The translations under genes and the position numbers were made by a program. The notes under the pieces are model-generated. The model made no database searches. It saw only the letters and a list, made by a program, of their open reading frames with translations, and was not told the DNA's origin. 38,726 nucleotides of DNA from Methyloversatilis sp. (GTDB taxonomy: Bacteria; Pseudomonadota; Gammaproteobacteria; Burkholderiales; Rhodocyclaceae), in NCBI RefSeq assembly GCF_030696805.1, contig NZ_JAUYRO010000064.1:1-38726 (forward strand), in the 5' to 3' direction. How positions within the stretch are numbered: the first letter of the stretch is position 1; each line of letters begins with the position of its first letter. Shown here one piece after another: positions 24,553 through 32,278 of the stretch.

Positions 24553-26274
24553 TCAGCGTGTGAGATCGGGTGCCAGGACGAAGCGGACGCAGCCGTTGCC
24601 GTTGTGATCGAGCTGCAGGCGGAAGCCGCTGGCGCGGGCGAGCAGTGCCGACTGGTACAGCCCGACACCCAGACCGCTGGCGGAGGCGACTGGCGCCTGC
24701 AGCAGGTTTTCGGCCAGATCGACGGCGATGGCGCTGCCGCTGTCTTCGACCGACAGCCGGTCACCACCGAGGCGCAGCACGATGGCGATACCCGGTTCGG
24801 CGAGCCGCTTCTGCAGCGCGTTGCCGACCAGATTTTCCGCCACGGTCGTGTACAGCGCGCCGGGCAACAGCTGGTCGGGTTCGGTCATGCCTTCGACCAT
24901 CACGCCCTGACCGGCGAAATGCGCCGCGGTGGCCTGCAGCCATTCGGGGGCCGGCGTCCATTCGCCGTCGACCGGCTGCGGGCGGCGCAGCTTGTCGAGC
25001 GTGGCTTCGAGGCGCGCGCTGATGACCGGCAGCTGGCGCGCCAGCAGCGCGTTGGCACGGGCGGCGCTGTCCGGGTCCGTGGCTTCGCGGGCGGCGAAAC
25101 ACAGGGTGTTGAGCGACTGCAGCAGATTCTTCACGTCGTGCGTCAGCCGCGCGCCGGTGTCGTGGATGGCCGACAGATAGGACAGGCGGCGCAGCTCTTC
25201 GGTGCGCAGCTGGGCCTGGTAGAACTGGCCGAGCAGTTGCACCAGCAGGTTGAAGTGCCACAGCAGGCCGCCGGACAGCGGGCGCGCGGTATAGAGCGTC
25301 AGGTCGAGCAACGGGTGTTCGAAATCCTGCCGGTGCGCGGCAACCTCGCCGAAGCGACGCGGTGGCGCGGCGTTCGCACCGCTGCGGGTGCGCCACTCGC
25401 CACCGCTGATCAGCGGCAGGGCGAGCAGGCGGTTGGCGGCGCGGGCGACGAATTCCTCCGGCCGGCTCTCTTCCTGCGACAGCGACGCGAGGCTTTCCAG
25501 CCAGCGCTCATAGGGCAGTGCCAGCGACAGCACATAGCGGGTGAAGGCGACACTGACGCCGCCGAAGCCGGCGCGCGGATTCCACGCCCAGCCCATCACC
25601 ATCAGCGCGCTGGCCAGCACGCCCAGCGTCGCGAGCAGCGCGCGCAGGTAATCGACGTCGGCCAGTTGCATCGCCGCCAGCGTGCCCAGCACGAGTACGG
25701 CAAGCAGCAACAGCACGAAGGTGCCCGACACGAAGTCGAGCACTTCGCGGTCGCGGTCGGCCCGCTCGCGACCGGGCACCAGCAGCATGACGGTCAAGGC
25801 CACCGGCGCCAGCCACAGACCCAGCGTGTCGATGCCGGGCGGTACCGGCAGGCCGGGCGGCAACGCCCGCGGCAGCGCAATGGTCAGCAGTGCCGTGATC
25901 AGGTAGGCCAGTGCGCCGAGGTAGTAGATGCGCGGCCCGCGCGAGCGCGAAAAGAACACCTTGCCGCCGACCAGACCGGCCAGCAACAGCAGCCACAGGC
26001 TGAGCGCCAGTGGCCCGTAGAACCACAGGAACACGCCGACCAGTGCGCACAGCGCCGCCAGCACCGGCCATTCGATGCGGGACTGCGCACGCAGCAAGGG
26101 TTGCCACAGCAGCAGCAGGCCGAGGTGGGGCAACAGCAGCGCGCGACCGAACAGGCGGTCGTCGTCCAGCCACAACAGCAGATGCAGACTGGTCAGCACG
26201 CCCAGCAACAGCCAGGGTTGCGCCCGCGTCAGCCACATGACGCGCATGCGGCGCGGCACGGCAGGGCGTCGCAT
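24553..26274 (-). CDS. Orphan membrane sensor histidine kinase
   Basis: A 573-residue protein. The first 240 residues hold about seven hydrophobic segments, a multi-pass sensor. A GAF-like middle follows, then the histidine kinase core: H379 in RLTHDVKNLLQSLN is the phosphorylation site; the N box is AENLVGNALQKR; G1 is VEDSGSA; G2 is GLGVGLYQSA. No response regulator is adjacent, so the partner is elsewhere. It is divergent from a pilin-like gene across 245 bases that contain a perfect 18-bp palindrome. ATG 26274 is used; a GTG one codon earlier and an ATG ten codons later are alternatives. Confidence 0.88.
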   Translation of the reverse strand: MRRPAVPRRMRVMWLTRAQPWLLLGVLTSLHLLLWLDDDRLFGRALLLPHLGLLLLWQPLLRAQSRIEWPVLAALCALVGVFLWFYGPLALSLWLLLLAGLVGGKVFFSRSRGPRIYYLGALAYLITALLTIALPRALPPGLPVPPGIDTLGLWLAPVALTVMLLVPGRERADRDREVLDFVSGTFVLLLLAVLVLGTLAAMQLADVDYLRALLATLGVLASALMVMGWAWNPRAGFGGVSVAFTRYVLSLALPYERWLESLASLSQEESRPEEFVARAANRLLALPLISGGEWRTRSGANAAPPRRFGEVAAHRQDFEHPLLDLTLYTARPLSGGLLWHFNLLVQLLGQFYQAQLRTEELRRLSYLSAIHDTGARLTHDVKNLLQSLNTLCFAAREATDPDSAARANALLARQLPVISARLEATLDKLRRPQPVDGEWTPAPEWLQATAAHFAGQGVMVEGMTEPDQLLPGALYTTVAENLVGNALQKRLAEPGIAIVLRLGGDRLSVEDSGSAIAVDLAENLLQAPVASASGLGVGLYQSALLARASGFRLQLDHNGNGCVRFVLAPDLTR

Positions 26275-26341
26275 CACGGTGTCGCCCTTCTTTCATCGCC
26301 CACGCCGCACCAAAGTGAAAAATGACCGGATCGTGACAGGA

Positions 26342-26359
26342 CTGACCGGATCCGGTCAG
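26342..26359. promoter_or_regulatory. Perfect 18-bp palindrome, candidate operator
   Basis: CTGACCGGATCCGGTCAG is its own reverse complement. It lies 68 bases before the histidine kinase start and 161 bases before the pilin-like gene, between divergent units. Such a site would suit a dimeric regulator; no regulator gene is adjacent. Confidence 0.5.
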
Positions 26360-26519
26360 ATCGAAGGGCTTTCGCACCGTAACTCGCGTGCCGTGAACGG
26401 TCGTTCGCCACCACCAATGCAAAAAAACGTTTCCAAATCAGTGCCATTCGGGAAACACTCCCGGCACTGTACTTTCGGGCACGAAATCTGCATCGACGGG
26501 ACGCATACGGAGGATTCAC

Positions 26520-27212
26520 ATGAAAGCCAATCAACAAGGGTTCACGCTGGTCGAAATCGCCATCGTGCTCGTCATTATCGGTCTGCTGCTGGGCGGCGTG
26601 CTCAAGGGGCAGGAACTGATCAACAGCGCCAAGGCAAAAAGTCTGGTGAATGACTTCCGCACGATGTCGACCGCCGTGTATGCCTACCAGGACCGCTTCC
26701 GCTTCATGCCGGGCGACGATCCGGCCGTGGTGCAGCACGTCGCGGGCACGCTGGCGACCACGCCGGGCACGCCGGAAACCCAGGGCAACGGGCGCATCGG
26801 CGGCAACTGGAATTCGACCACTGCAACCGATGAATCGCGTCTGGTGTGGCAACACCTGCGACTGGCCAATCTGCTGACCGGCCCGACCGTCGAAAGCGAC
26901 CCGGCCTACCTGCCGCGCAACGCAGACAACGGCACCATCGGCATCACCAGCACATCGCCGATCACGCCGGCCACGGGCAGCGGTCCGGATTCGCGGCCGA
27001 TGACCGGCGCCTTCTTCATCTGTTCGTCCGGCATCACGGCACGCCTCGCCCGTCAGGTCGATTCGACCATGGACGACGGCGTCACCAACACCGGCAACGT
27101 GCGCGCGATGATCGACGTCAATGGCACGCCGTCGGCCACATCGACTGCCGCCAACATCGACGCCGCGGCCGAAACCGCAGCCGATCGTTACACGGTATGC
27201 GTGGCGTTCTGA
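26520..27212 (+). CDS. Type IV pilin-like / pseudopilin protein
   Basis: A 230-residue protein with a class III signal: cleavage after G7 in QQG|FTLVE, with the conserved glutamate at mature position 5, followed by a hydrophobic helix IAIVLVIIGLLLGGVLKG. After the helix come SAKAKSLVNDFRTMSTAVYAYQDRF and a long threonine/asparagine-rich globular part with cysteines near FFICSSG and TVCVAF. It looks like a prepilin-type N-methylation protein processed by PilD, probably a minor pilin or pseudopilin. It stands alone, without assembly genes nearby. A sigma-54-like GGCAC-N7-TTTC at 26463-26476 is only a weak match. Ribosome site GGAGG precedes the ATG. Confidence 0.88.
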   Translation: MKANQQGFTLVEIAIVLVIIGLLLGGVLKGQELINSAKAKSLVNDFRTMSTAVYAYQDRFRFMPGDDPAVVQHVAGTLATTPGTPETQGNGRIGGNWNSTTATDESRLVWQHLRLANLLTGPTVESDPAYLPRNADNGTIGITSTSPITPATGSGPDSRPMTGAFFICSSGITARLARQVDSTMDDGVTNTGNVRAMIDVNGTPSATSTAANIDAAAETAADRYTVCVAF

Positions 27213-27236
27213 TGGCGGGTTCGCAGGAATGGCCGC

Positions 27237-29207
27237 TCAGCCCTTGAGCAGGCGCGATTCGGCCTGAGCCAGTTCGGCCGGCGCGCCCAGCAGCACCACC
27301 ACATCGCCGCTTTCGAATGCCAGATCGGAACTGGGCTCCAGCGCCCGGATGCCGCGTCGGCGGATCGCGCTCACCTCGACGCGGATGTCGTTGAAGTGGA
27401 ATTCGTCGATGCGGTGGCCGATGGCCCAGGCGCCCGGCGCCAGCGGCACCGAATGCAGACGCGTGTGTTGCTGATCGGACGCCGCCTCTTCCGCCAGATG
27501 TTCGGCGCCGCGGTAAAGCCCGCGCAACAGGTGATAGCGATCGCCTCGGAACTGGCGGATGCGCTTGAGCACGCGATGCAGCGGAATGCCCAGCAGCACC
27601 AGAGCGTGGGTGGCCAGCATCAGTGACGATTCGAGCGATTCCGGCACCACTTCGGTGGCGCCCGCAGACGACAGCTTGTCGTAGTCGCGCTCGTCGAAGG
27701 TGCGCACGACCACCGGCACTTCGGGATGCAGCTCGTTGACCAGGTGGATCACGCGCAGCGCCGCCTCGGTATCGACAAACGTGATGACGACGATGGATGC
27801 GCGCGTCAGCCCGGCTGCGATCAGCGTTTCGCGCTTGCCGGCGTCGCCGAACACCACCGTTTCACCGGCCGCCGCCGCCTCGCGCACCCGCTCCGGATCG
27901 AGGTCGAGCGCGATGAACGAAATACCCTCGTTTTCCAGGAAGCGCCCCAGGTACTGACCGTTGCGGCCGTAGCCGCAGACGATGGCGTGACCGTCGGTGG
28001 CCAGTGACTGGGCGGCGATCGACGTGAGCTGCATCGAACGCATCAGCCATTCCGACGGCACCAGCCGCAGCACGATGCGGTCGGCGTAGTGGGCGAGGAT
28101 GGGTGCGGTCAGCAAGCTCAGCAGCAGCGAGGCGAGCACGATCTGCAGGATGCGGTCGGGCAGCAGGTTGGCCCCATCGGCCAGCGCCATCAGCACGAAG
28201 CCGAATTCGCCGCCGGCGCACAGCCACAGCCCGACGCGCAGCGCGGTGCCGGGCGACGAGCCGAAAAAGCGCGACGCTGCGGCGGCAACCACGAACTTGC
28301 CGATCAGGATGAACAGCACCGTCACCAGCACGAAGAACAGCTCGGACAGCACCAGCGCGAGGTTGAGCTTCATGCCGATGGTGACGAAGAACAGGCCGAG
28401 CAGCACGTCGCGGAACGGCTTGATGTCTTCTTCCACCTGATACCGGTACTGGGTTTCCGAAATGAGCATGCCGGCCAGGAAGGCGCCGAGCGCCAGCGAC
28501 AGCCCGGCGTGTTCGGTTGCGAACGCCATGCCCAGCGTCACCAGCAGCACGTTGAGCATGAACAGCTCGGGCGACTTGCGCTGCGCCACAACGAAGAACC
28601 AGCGCTGCATCAGGCGCGGGCCGAGATACAGGATGAGGGTGAGCGCCACCGCGGCCTTCACGCCGGCCAGCGCCAGCGCTTCCATGCTTTCCTCGGCGCC
28701 GAGCGACAGCACTGGAATCACCACCAGGAAGGGCACGACCGCCAGATCCTGGAACAGCAGCACGCCGATCACCTGCCGGCCGTGCGCGGAATCGAGTTCC
28801 ATCCGCTCGACGAGCAGCTTGATCAGCACCGCGGTGGACGACATGGCGATGGCGGCGCCGACGGCAATCGCGCCCTTGAGGCTCAGGCCGAACAGCCAGG
28901 CGAATGTGATGACACCGGCCACCGACAGCGCCACCTGGGTGCCACCCAGGCCGAACACCACGCGCTTCATCGAAAACAGCTTGGGCAGCGAGAATTCGAG
29001 GCCGATGGAAAACATCAGGAACACGATGCCGTATTCGGCGAACTGCCGCGCCTCGTCGGTATCGGGAATGAAAGCCAGCGCATGCGGTCCGGCCAGCGCA
29101 CCGACCAGCAGGTAACCGAGTATGGGCGGCAGGCCGACGCTGCGGAAAAGGCCGACCACCAGCACTGAAGCGGCGAGCAACAGCAGGACCAGCTCGAGTG
29201 CGGACAT
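27237..29207 (-). CDS. KefB/KefC-type monovalent cation:proton antiporter
   Basis: A 656-residue CPA2-family transporter. The N-terminal two thirds has about 12 membrane helices with PPILGYLLVGALAGP, SIGLEFSLPKLF and ALGAFLAGMLIS. A TrkA-N (RCK) domain follows, starting with the nucleotide-binding AIVCGYGRNGQYLG near residue 415, and a TrkA-C domain closes the protein (VSAIRRRGIRALEPS). It exchanges K+ or Na+ for protons, gated by nucleotide. Whether it is glutathione-gated like E. coli KefB/KefC cannot be told, and no KefF/KefG partner is adjacent. It is divergent from kdsD. Confidence 0.9.
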   Translation of the reverse strand: MSALELVLLLLAASVLVVGLFRSVGLPPILGYLLVGALAGPHALAFIPDTDEARQFAEYGIVFLMFSIGLEFSLPKLFSMKRVVFGLGGTQVALSVAGVITFAWLFGLSLKGAIAVGAAIAMSSTAVLIKLLVERMELDSAHGRQVIGVLLFQDLAVVPFLVVIPVLSLGAEESMEALALAGVKAAVALTLILYLGPRLMQRWFFVVAQRKSPELFMLNVLLVTLGMAFATEHAGLSLALGAFLAGMLISETQYRYQVEEDIKPFRDVLLGLFFVTIGMKLNLALVLSELFFVLVTVLFILIGKFVVAAAASRFFGSSPGTALRVGLWLCAGGEFGFVLMALADGANLLPDRILQIVLASLLLSLLTAPILAHYADRIVLRLVPSEWLMRSMQLTSIAAQSLATDGHAIVCGYGRNGQYLGRFLENEGISFIALDLDPERVREAAAAGETVVFGDAGKRETLIAAGLTRASIVVITFVDTEAALRVIHLVNELHPEVPVVVRTFDERDYDKLSSAGATEVVPESLESSLMLATHALVLLGIPLHRVLKRIRQFRGDRYHLLRGLYRGAEHLAEEAASDQQHTRLHSVPLAPGAWAIGHRIDEFHFNDIRVEVSAIRRRGIRALEPSSDLAFESGDVVVLLGAPAELAQAESRLLKG

Positions 29208-29271
29208 GGTGGGCAGGAAGGGGCGGCAAGGCCATGAGCGGATGGCCGGCCGCCTGCCGTGGGCAGGTTGT

Positions 29272-29277
29272 TATAAT
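29272..29277 (+). promoter_or_regulatory. Possible -10 box of the kdsD operon
   Basis: TATAAT stands in an otherwise G/C-rich 152-base gap between the divergent kefB-like gene and kdsD, 82 bases before the kdsD ATG. No good -35 hexamer is seen at 16-18 bases, so the promoter assignment is tentative. Confidence 0.4.
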
Positions 29278-29359
29278 CCGCAGCGATCATAACCGATCCA
29301 CCCGAACGCCCGCGCTGCGGGCACCTGCCGGATCAACCGGGCCTGCCCCCGCCAGACGC

Positions 29360-30349
29360 ATGACACACAGTTCCCCGCCCGTCACCGAAGACATCGTCGC
29401 CGCCGCCCGTCGCGTGCTCGACATCGAAGCGCGCGCGATCGACGCGCTGTCCGATCGCCTTGGCGAAGACTTCGCCGCCGCGGTCCGGCTGGTGCTCGAC
29501 AGCACCGGCCGCGTCATCGTCAGCGGTCTGGGCAAATCCGGGCACATCGCGCGCAAGATCGCCGCGACGATGGCCAGCACCGGCACACCGGCCTATTTCG
29601 TTCATGCGGCCGAGGCGCTGCACGGCGATCTGGGCATGATTCATCGTGACGATGTGCTGATCGCGCTGTCCAATTCGGGCGAAACAGCCGAGTTGCTGGC
29701 GGTGGTACCGCTGGTGCGCCGGCAGGGTGGCCGCACGATCGCGATGACCGGCAAGCCGGATTCGACACTGGCCCGGCTGGCCGACGTGCATCTGGACGCC
29801 GGCGTGGCCACGGAAGCCTGCTCGCTCAATCTTGCCCCGACCGCCAGCACCACCTGCGCGCTGGCGCTCGGTGACGCATTGGCGGTTGCGCTGCTCGACG
29901 CGCGCGGTTTTCGCGAAGACGACTTCGCACGCAGCCACCCGGGCGGCGCGCTCGGCCGGCGCCTGCTGACCCATGTGCGCGACGTGATGCGCGCGCGCGC
30001 CGACGTGCCGACGGTGGGTGTCGACTGCACGGTGACCGAAGCGCTGCTGCAGGTGACGCGCGGCGGCATGGGCATGACCGTGGTGCTGGATGAAGCCGGC
30101 GGCGTGGCCGGGGTGTTCACCGACGGCGACCTGCGGCGCGCGATCGACCGCCTGGGCGACGTGCGCACCGTGCCGGTGGCCGACGTGATGAGCCGTCAGC
30201 CGCGCTCGATCAGCGAGGCGAAGCTGGCCGCCGAAGCGGCCGACGTGATGGAACGCAACCGGGTCAACCAGTTGCTGGTGACGGATGAACACGGCGCACT
30301 GGCCGGCGCGCTGAGCATGCACGACCTGATGCTGGCCAAGGTGATCTGA
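29360..30349 (+). CDS. kdsD: Arabinose-5-phosphate isomerase KdsD
   Basis: A 329-residue enzyme (E. coli 328) that converts ribulose 5-phosphate to arabinose 5-phosphate, the first step to Kdo. The SIS domain shows VSGLGKSGHIARK with K59 and ALSNSGETAE. SHPGGALGRRLL leads into two CBS domains with VFTDGDLRRAI and ALSMHDLMLAKV. The frame is open upstream, but ATG 29360 gives the family's N-terminus. It is first of kdsD-kdsC-lptC-lptA; kdsC begins two bases after its stop. Confidence 0.96.
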   Translation: MTHSSPPVTEDIVAAARRVLDIEARAIDALSDRLGEDFAAAVRLVLDSTGRVIVSGLGKSGHIARKIAATMASTGTPAYFVHAAEALHGDLGMIHRDDVLIALSNSGETAELLAVVPLVRRQGGRTIAMTGKPDSTLARLADVHLDAGVATEACSLNLAPTASTTCALALGDALAVALLDARGFREDDFARSHPGGALGRRLLTHVRDVMRARADVPTVGVDCTVTEALLQVTRGGMGMTVVLDEAGGVAGVFTDGDLRRAIDRLGDVRTVPVADVMSRQPRSISEAKLAAEAADVMERNRVNQLLVTDEHGALAGALSMHDLMLAKVI

Positions 30350-30351
30350 AC

Positions 30352-30882
30352 ATGGACGGCAATGCGGTACGCGAGGTGGCGGGCCAGGTCCGCCTGATGG
30401 GTTTCGATGTCGACGGCGTCATGACCGACGGCACGATATGGTTCGGCCCGGACGGCGACCTGATGAAGGGCTTCAACACGCTGGACGGACACGGACTGAA
30501 GATGCTGGCCGGCGCGGGCGTCGAAATCGTCATCATTTCCGGTCGCTCGTCGGCGGCGGTGCGTCACCGCGCAGCCAATCTCGGCATCACCACCGCGCTG
30601 CTCGGCGTCGAGAACAAGCGCGACGCGATGCGCGAACTGGCGGCCGAACGTGGCATTCCGCTGGCGCATTGCGGCTACATGGGTGACGACATCGTCGACC
30701 TGCCGGTGATGCGTGCCTGCGGCTTTTCAGCGGCACCGGCCAATGCCCACTTCTTCGTGCTCCAGCATGCGCGCTGGATCGCCGAAGCCGAGGGCGGCCG
30801 CGGCGCAGTGCGCGAAGTGTGCGAATACCTGCTCGACGCGCGCGGCGCGCTCGACGCGCTGCTGCAGGACTGCCTGCGTTGA
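30352..30882 (+). CDS. kdsC: 3-deoxy-D-manno-octulosonate 8-phosphate phosphatase KdsC
   Basis: A 176-residue HAD-family phosphatase that releases Kdo from Kdo 8-phosphate. The catalytic motif I is FDVDGVMTDG with D19 and D21; motif II is IISGRSS; motif III/IV includes ENKRDAM and GYMGDDIVDLPVM. Like other KdsC enzymes it has no cap domain and probably forms a tetramer. Its stop overlaps the TTG start of lptC. An N-terminal extension of about ten residues before the motif is normal. Confidence 0.96.
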   Translation: MDGNAVREVAGQVRLMGFDVDGVMTDGTIWFGPDGDLMKGFNTLDGHGLKMLAGAGVEIVIISGRSSAAVRHRAANLGITTALLGVENKRDAMRELAAERGIPLAHCGYMGDDIVDLPVMRACGFSAAPANAHFFVLQHARWIAEAEGGRGAVREVCEYLLDARGALDALLQDCLR

Positions 30883-31454
30883 ACCGACGCATCCAGCAGG
30901 CGCTGCCGCTGCTCATCCTGATCGGACTCGCCGGCATGACGATCTGGCTCGAGCGCACGACGCGCATCGACGACAAGCCGTCGAGCGGCAGCCTGCGTCA
31001 CGACCCGGACGTGATCATCGACAACTTCACGCTGTACCGCTACGACGAATCCGGCGCGATACAGCACACCCTGACGGCCCGGCAGATGCGCCACTACCCG
31101 GACGACGACTCGGCCGAACTCGACCACCCGACGCTGCGCTACGAAGGCAAGCTGGCGCCGACCCACATCAGCTCCGAACGCGCGCTGCTGACCAAGGATG
31201 GCAAGGAAGCCATCCTGCGCGACAATGTGCGAGTGCTGCGCGAAGCCAGTCCGGGCCGCGCCGAAATGACGCTGGCGACCACGCTGCTGTATGTGTATCC
31301 GGAAGAGGAAATCGCGCGCACCGATCAGCCGGTGCGCATGACGCAGGGCAAGTCGGTGGCGACCGGCGTTGGCATGGTCGCTGATCGCATCAAGGAACAA
31401 TACGTACTCGAATCGCGCGTCAAAGCCACCATAGAAAGAGCCCGCCGCCCATGA
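30879..31454 (+). CDS. lptC: LPS export protein LptC
   Basis: A 191-residue protein with a TTG start that overlaps the kdsC stop (TTGA), giving tight coupling. One membrane anchor lies near residues 8-24 (LPLLILIGLAGMTIWL), and the periplasmic jellyroll follows, with DNFTLYRYDESGAIQHTL and EEIARTDQPVRMTQG. LptC links the LptBFG transporter to the LptA bridge. Earlier starts inside kdsC exist in frame, but the TTG yields the standard N-terminus. It overlaps lptA by four bases. Confidence 0.93.
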   Translation: MNRRIQQALPLLILIGLAGMTIWLERTTRIDDKPSSGSLRHDPDVIIDNFTLYRYDESGAIQHTLTARQMRHYPDDDSAELDHPTLRYEGKLAPTHISSERALLTKDGKEAILRDNVRVLREASPGRAEMTLATTLLYVYPEEEIARTDQPVRMTQGKSVATGVGMVADRIKEQYVLESRVKATIERARRP

Positions 31455-32035
31455 TTTCGCGTCAGATCACTGCCGCATTGACCACCCTGGCCCTGCTGCT
31501 GGCAGCCGGCCTGCCCGCCACCGCCCGCGCGGAACGCGCCGACCGCGACAAGCCGGTCAATCTCGAAGCCGACAAGGTGACGGTGGACGACCGCACGAAA
31601 ACCCACAACTTCGAAGGCAATGTCGTATTCACGCAGGGCACGCTGACCATCAAGGCCAACAAGGTCGTGGTGACGCAGGATGCGACCGGCTACCAGAAGG
31701 GCGTGGCCACCGGCGGCGAAAACGGTCTGGCGCGCTTCAGGCAGAAGCGCGACGGTCAGGACCTCTGGATGGAAGGCGAGGGGGAGCGCATCGAGCACGA
31801 CGCGAAGACCGAAATCACCCGCTTCTACGTGCGTGCCCACGTGAAGAGCGGCGGCGACGAGGTGCGCGGCCAGTACATCGAATACAACTCGATCAGCGAA
31901 AATTATACGGTCACCAATTCGGCCGACGCGAAGGCGGTGCCGTCGGGTGGCGACCAGTCGAAGCGCGTTCGCGCCATCATCCAGCCCAAGAGCGCGCCGG
32001 CGGGCGCGGCGCCGGAGACGGCACCCAAGCCCTGA
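31451..32035 (+). CDS. lptA: LPS transport periplasmic protein LptA
   Basis: A 194-residue periplasmic protein with a signal peptide ending ARA near residue 26. The OstA-like jellyroll contains VNLEADKVTVDDRTKTHNF, VVFTQGTLTIKANKVVV and a C-terminal alanine/proline tail. LptA forms the bridge carrying LPS across the periplasm. In many proteobacteria lptB and rpoN follow; here the next genes are on the opposite strand, so lptB must lie elsewhere. Confidence 0.95.
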   Translation: MISRQITAALTTLALLLAAGLPATARAERADRDKPVNLEADKVTVDDRTKTHNFEGNVVFTQGTLTIKANKVVVTQDATGYQKGVATGGENGLARFRQKRDGQDLWMEGEGERIEHDAKTEITRFYVRAHVKSGGDEVRGQYIEYNSISENYTVTNSADAKAVPSGGDQSKRVRAIIQPKSAPAGAAPETAPKP

Positions 32036-32044
32036 GGTCGTGCG

Positions 32045-32278
32045 TCAGGCGGCCCTGGGCGCCTGCCCGGACGTCTGCGCAGGGGGCTCCGCATCCGTCA
32101 ATTCGCGCAGGCAGGCGATACACAGGCAACCCACGTAGCGTTCGCGCAGGTCGGCCAGCACCTCCGGATCGATCTTCAGCGTGAAACAGTCGCAGGGCGC
32201 CGGCCCGGCCGCGCCACAGGTGAAGCTGCCCGCGCAGCGCGGGCAGCAGTCGGGTTCGAAAACGGCGGCTTCATTCAT
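32045..32278 (-). CDS. Cysteine-rich CWC-family small protein
   Basis: A 77-residue protein dense in cysteine: C11, C12, C15, C21, C29, C31, then C51, C53 and C56. The pattern CPRC-x5-CG...PCDC fits the cysteine-rich CWC family, with D replacing the usual W. It probably binds zinc or an iron-sulfur centre; no function is known. Its ATG overlaps the matB stop (ATGA), so it is translated with matB, and it is convergent with lptA across 9 bases. Confidence 0.82.
   Translation of the reverse strand: MNEAAVFEPDCCPRCAGSFTCGAAGPAPCDCFTLKIDPEVLADLRERYVGCLCIACLRELTDAEPPAQTSGQAPRAA

Noticed and set aside
23922-24563. Open frame of 213 codons through the repeat field on the plus strand
   Set aside because: It is translation of tandem BIME copies, with repeated phrases every 66 residues, no ribosome site and no family resemblance.
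24604-26325. 573-codon open frame antisense to the histidine kinase
   Set aside because: Glutamine/arginine/histidine-rich shadow with no motif; the opposite strand has full kinase motifs.
26462-26477. Sigma-54 -24/-12 promoter for the pilin-like gene
   Set aside because: GG is followed ten bases later by TC and not GC, so the match is incomplete; noted only as a weak possibility.
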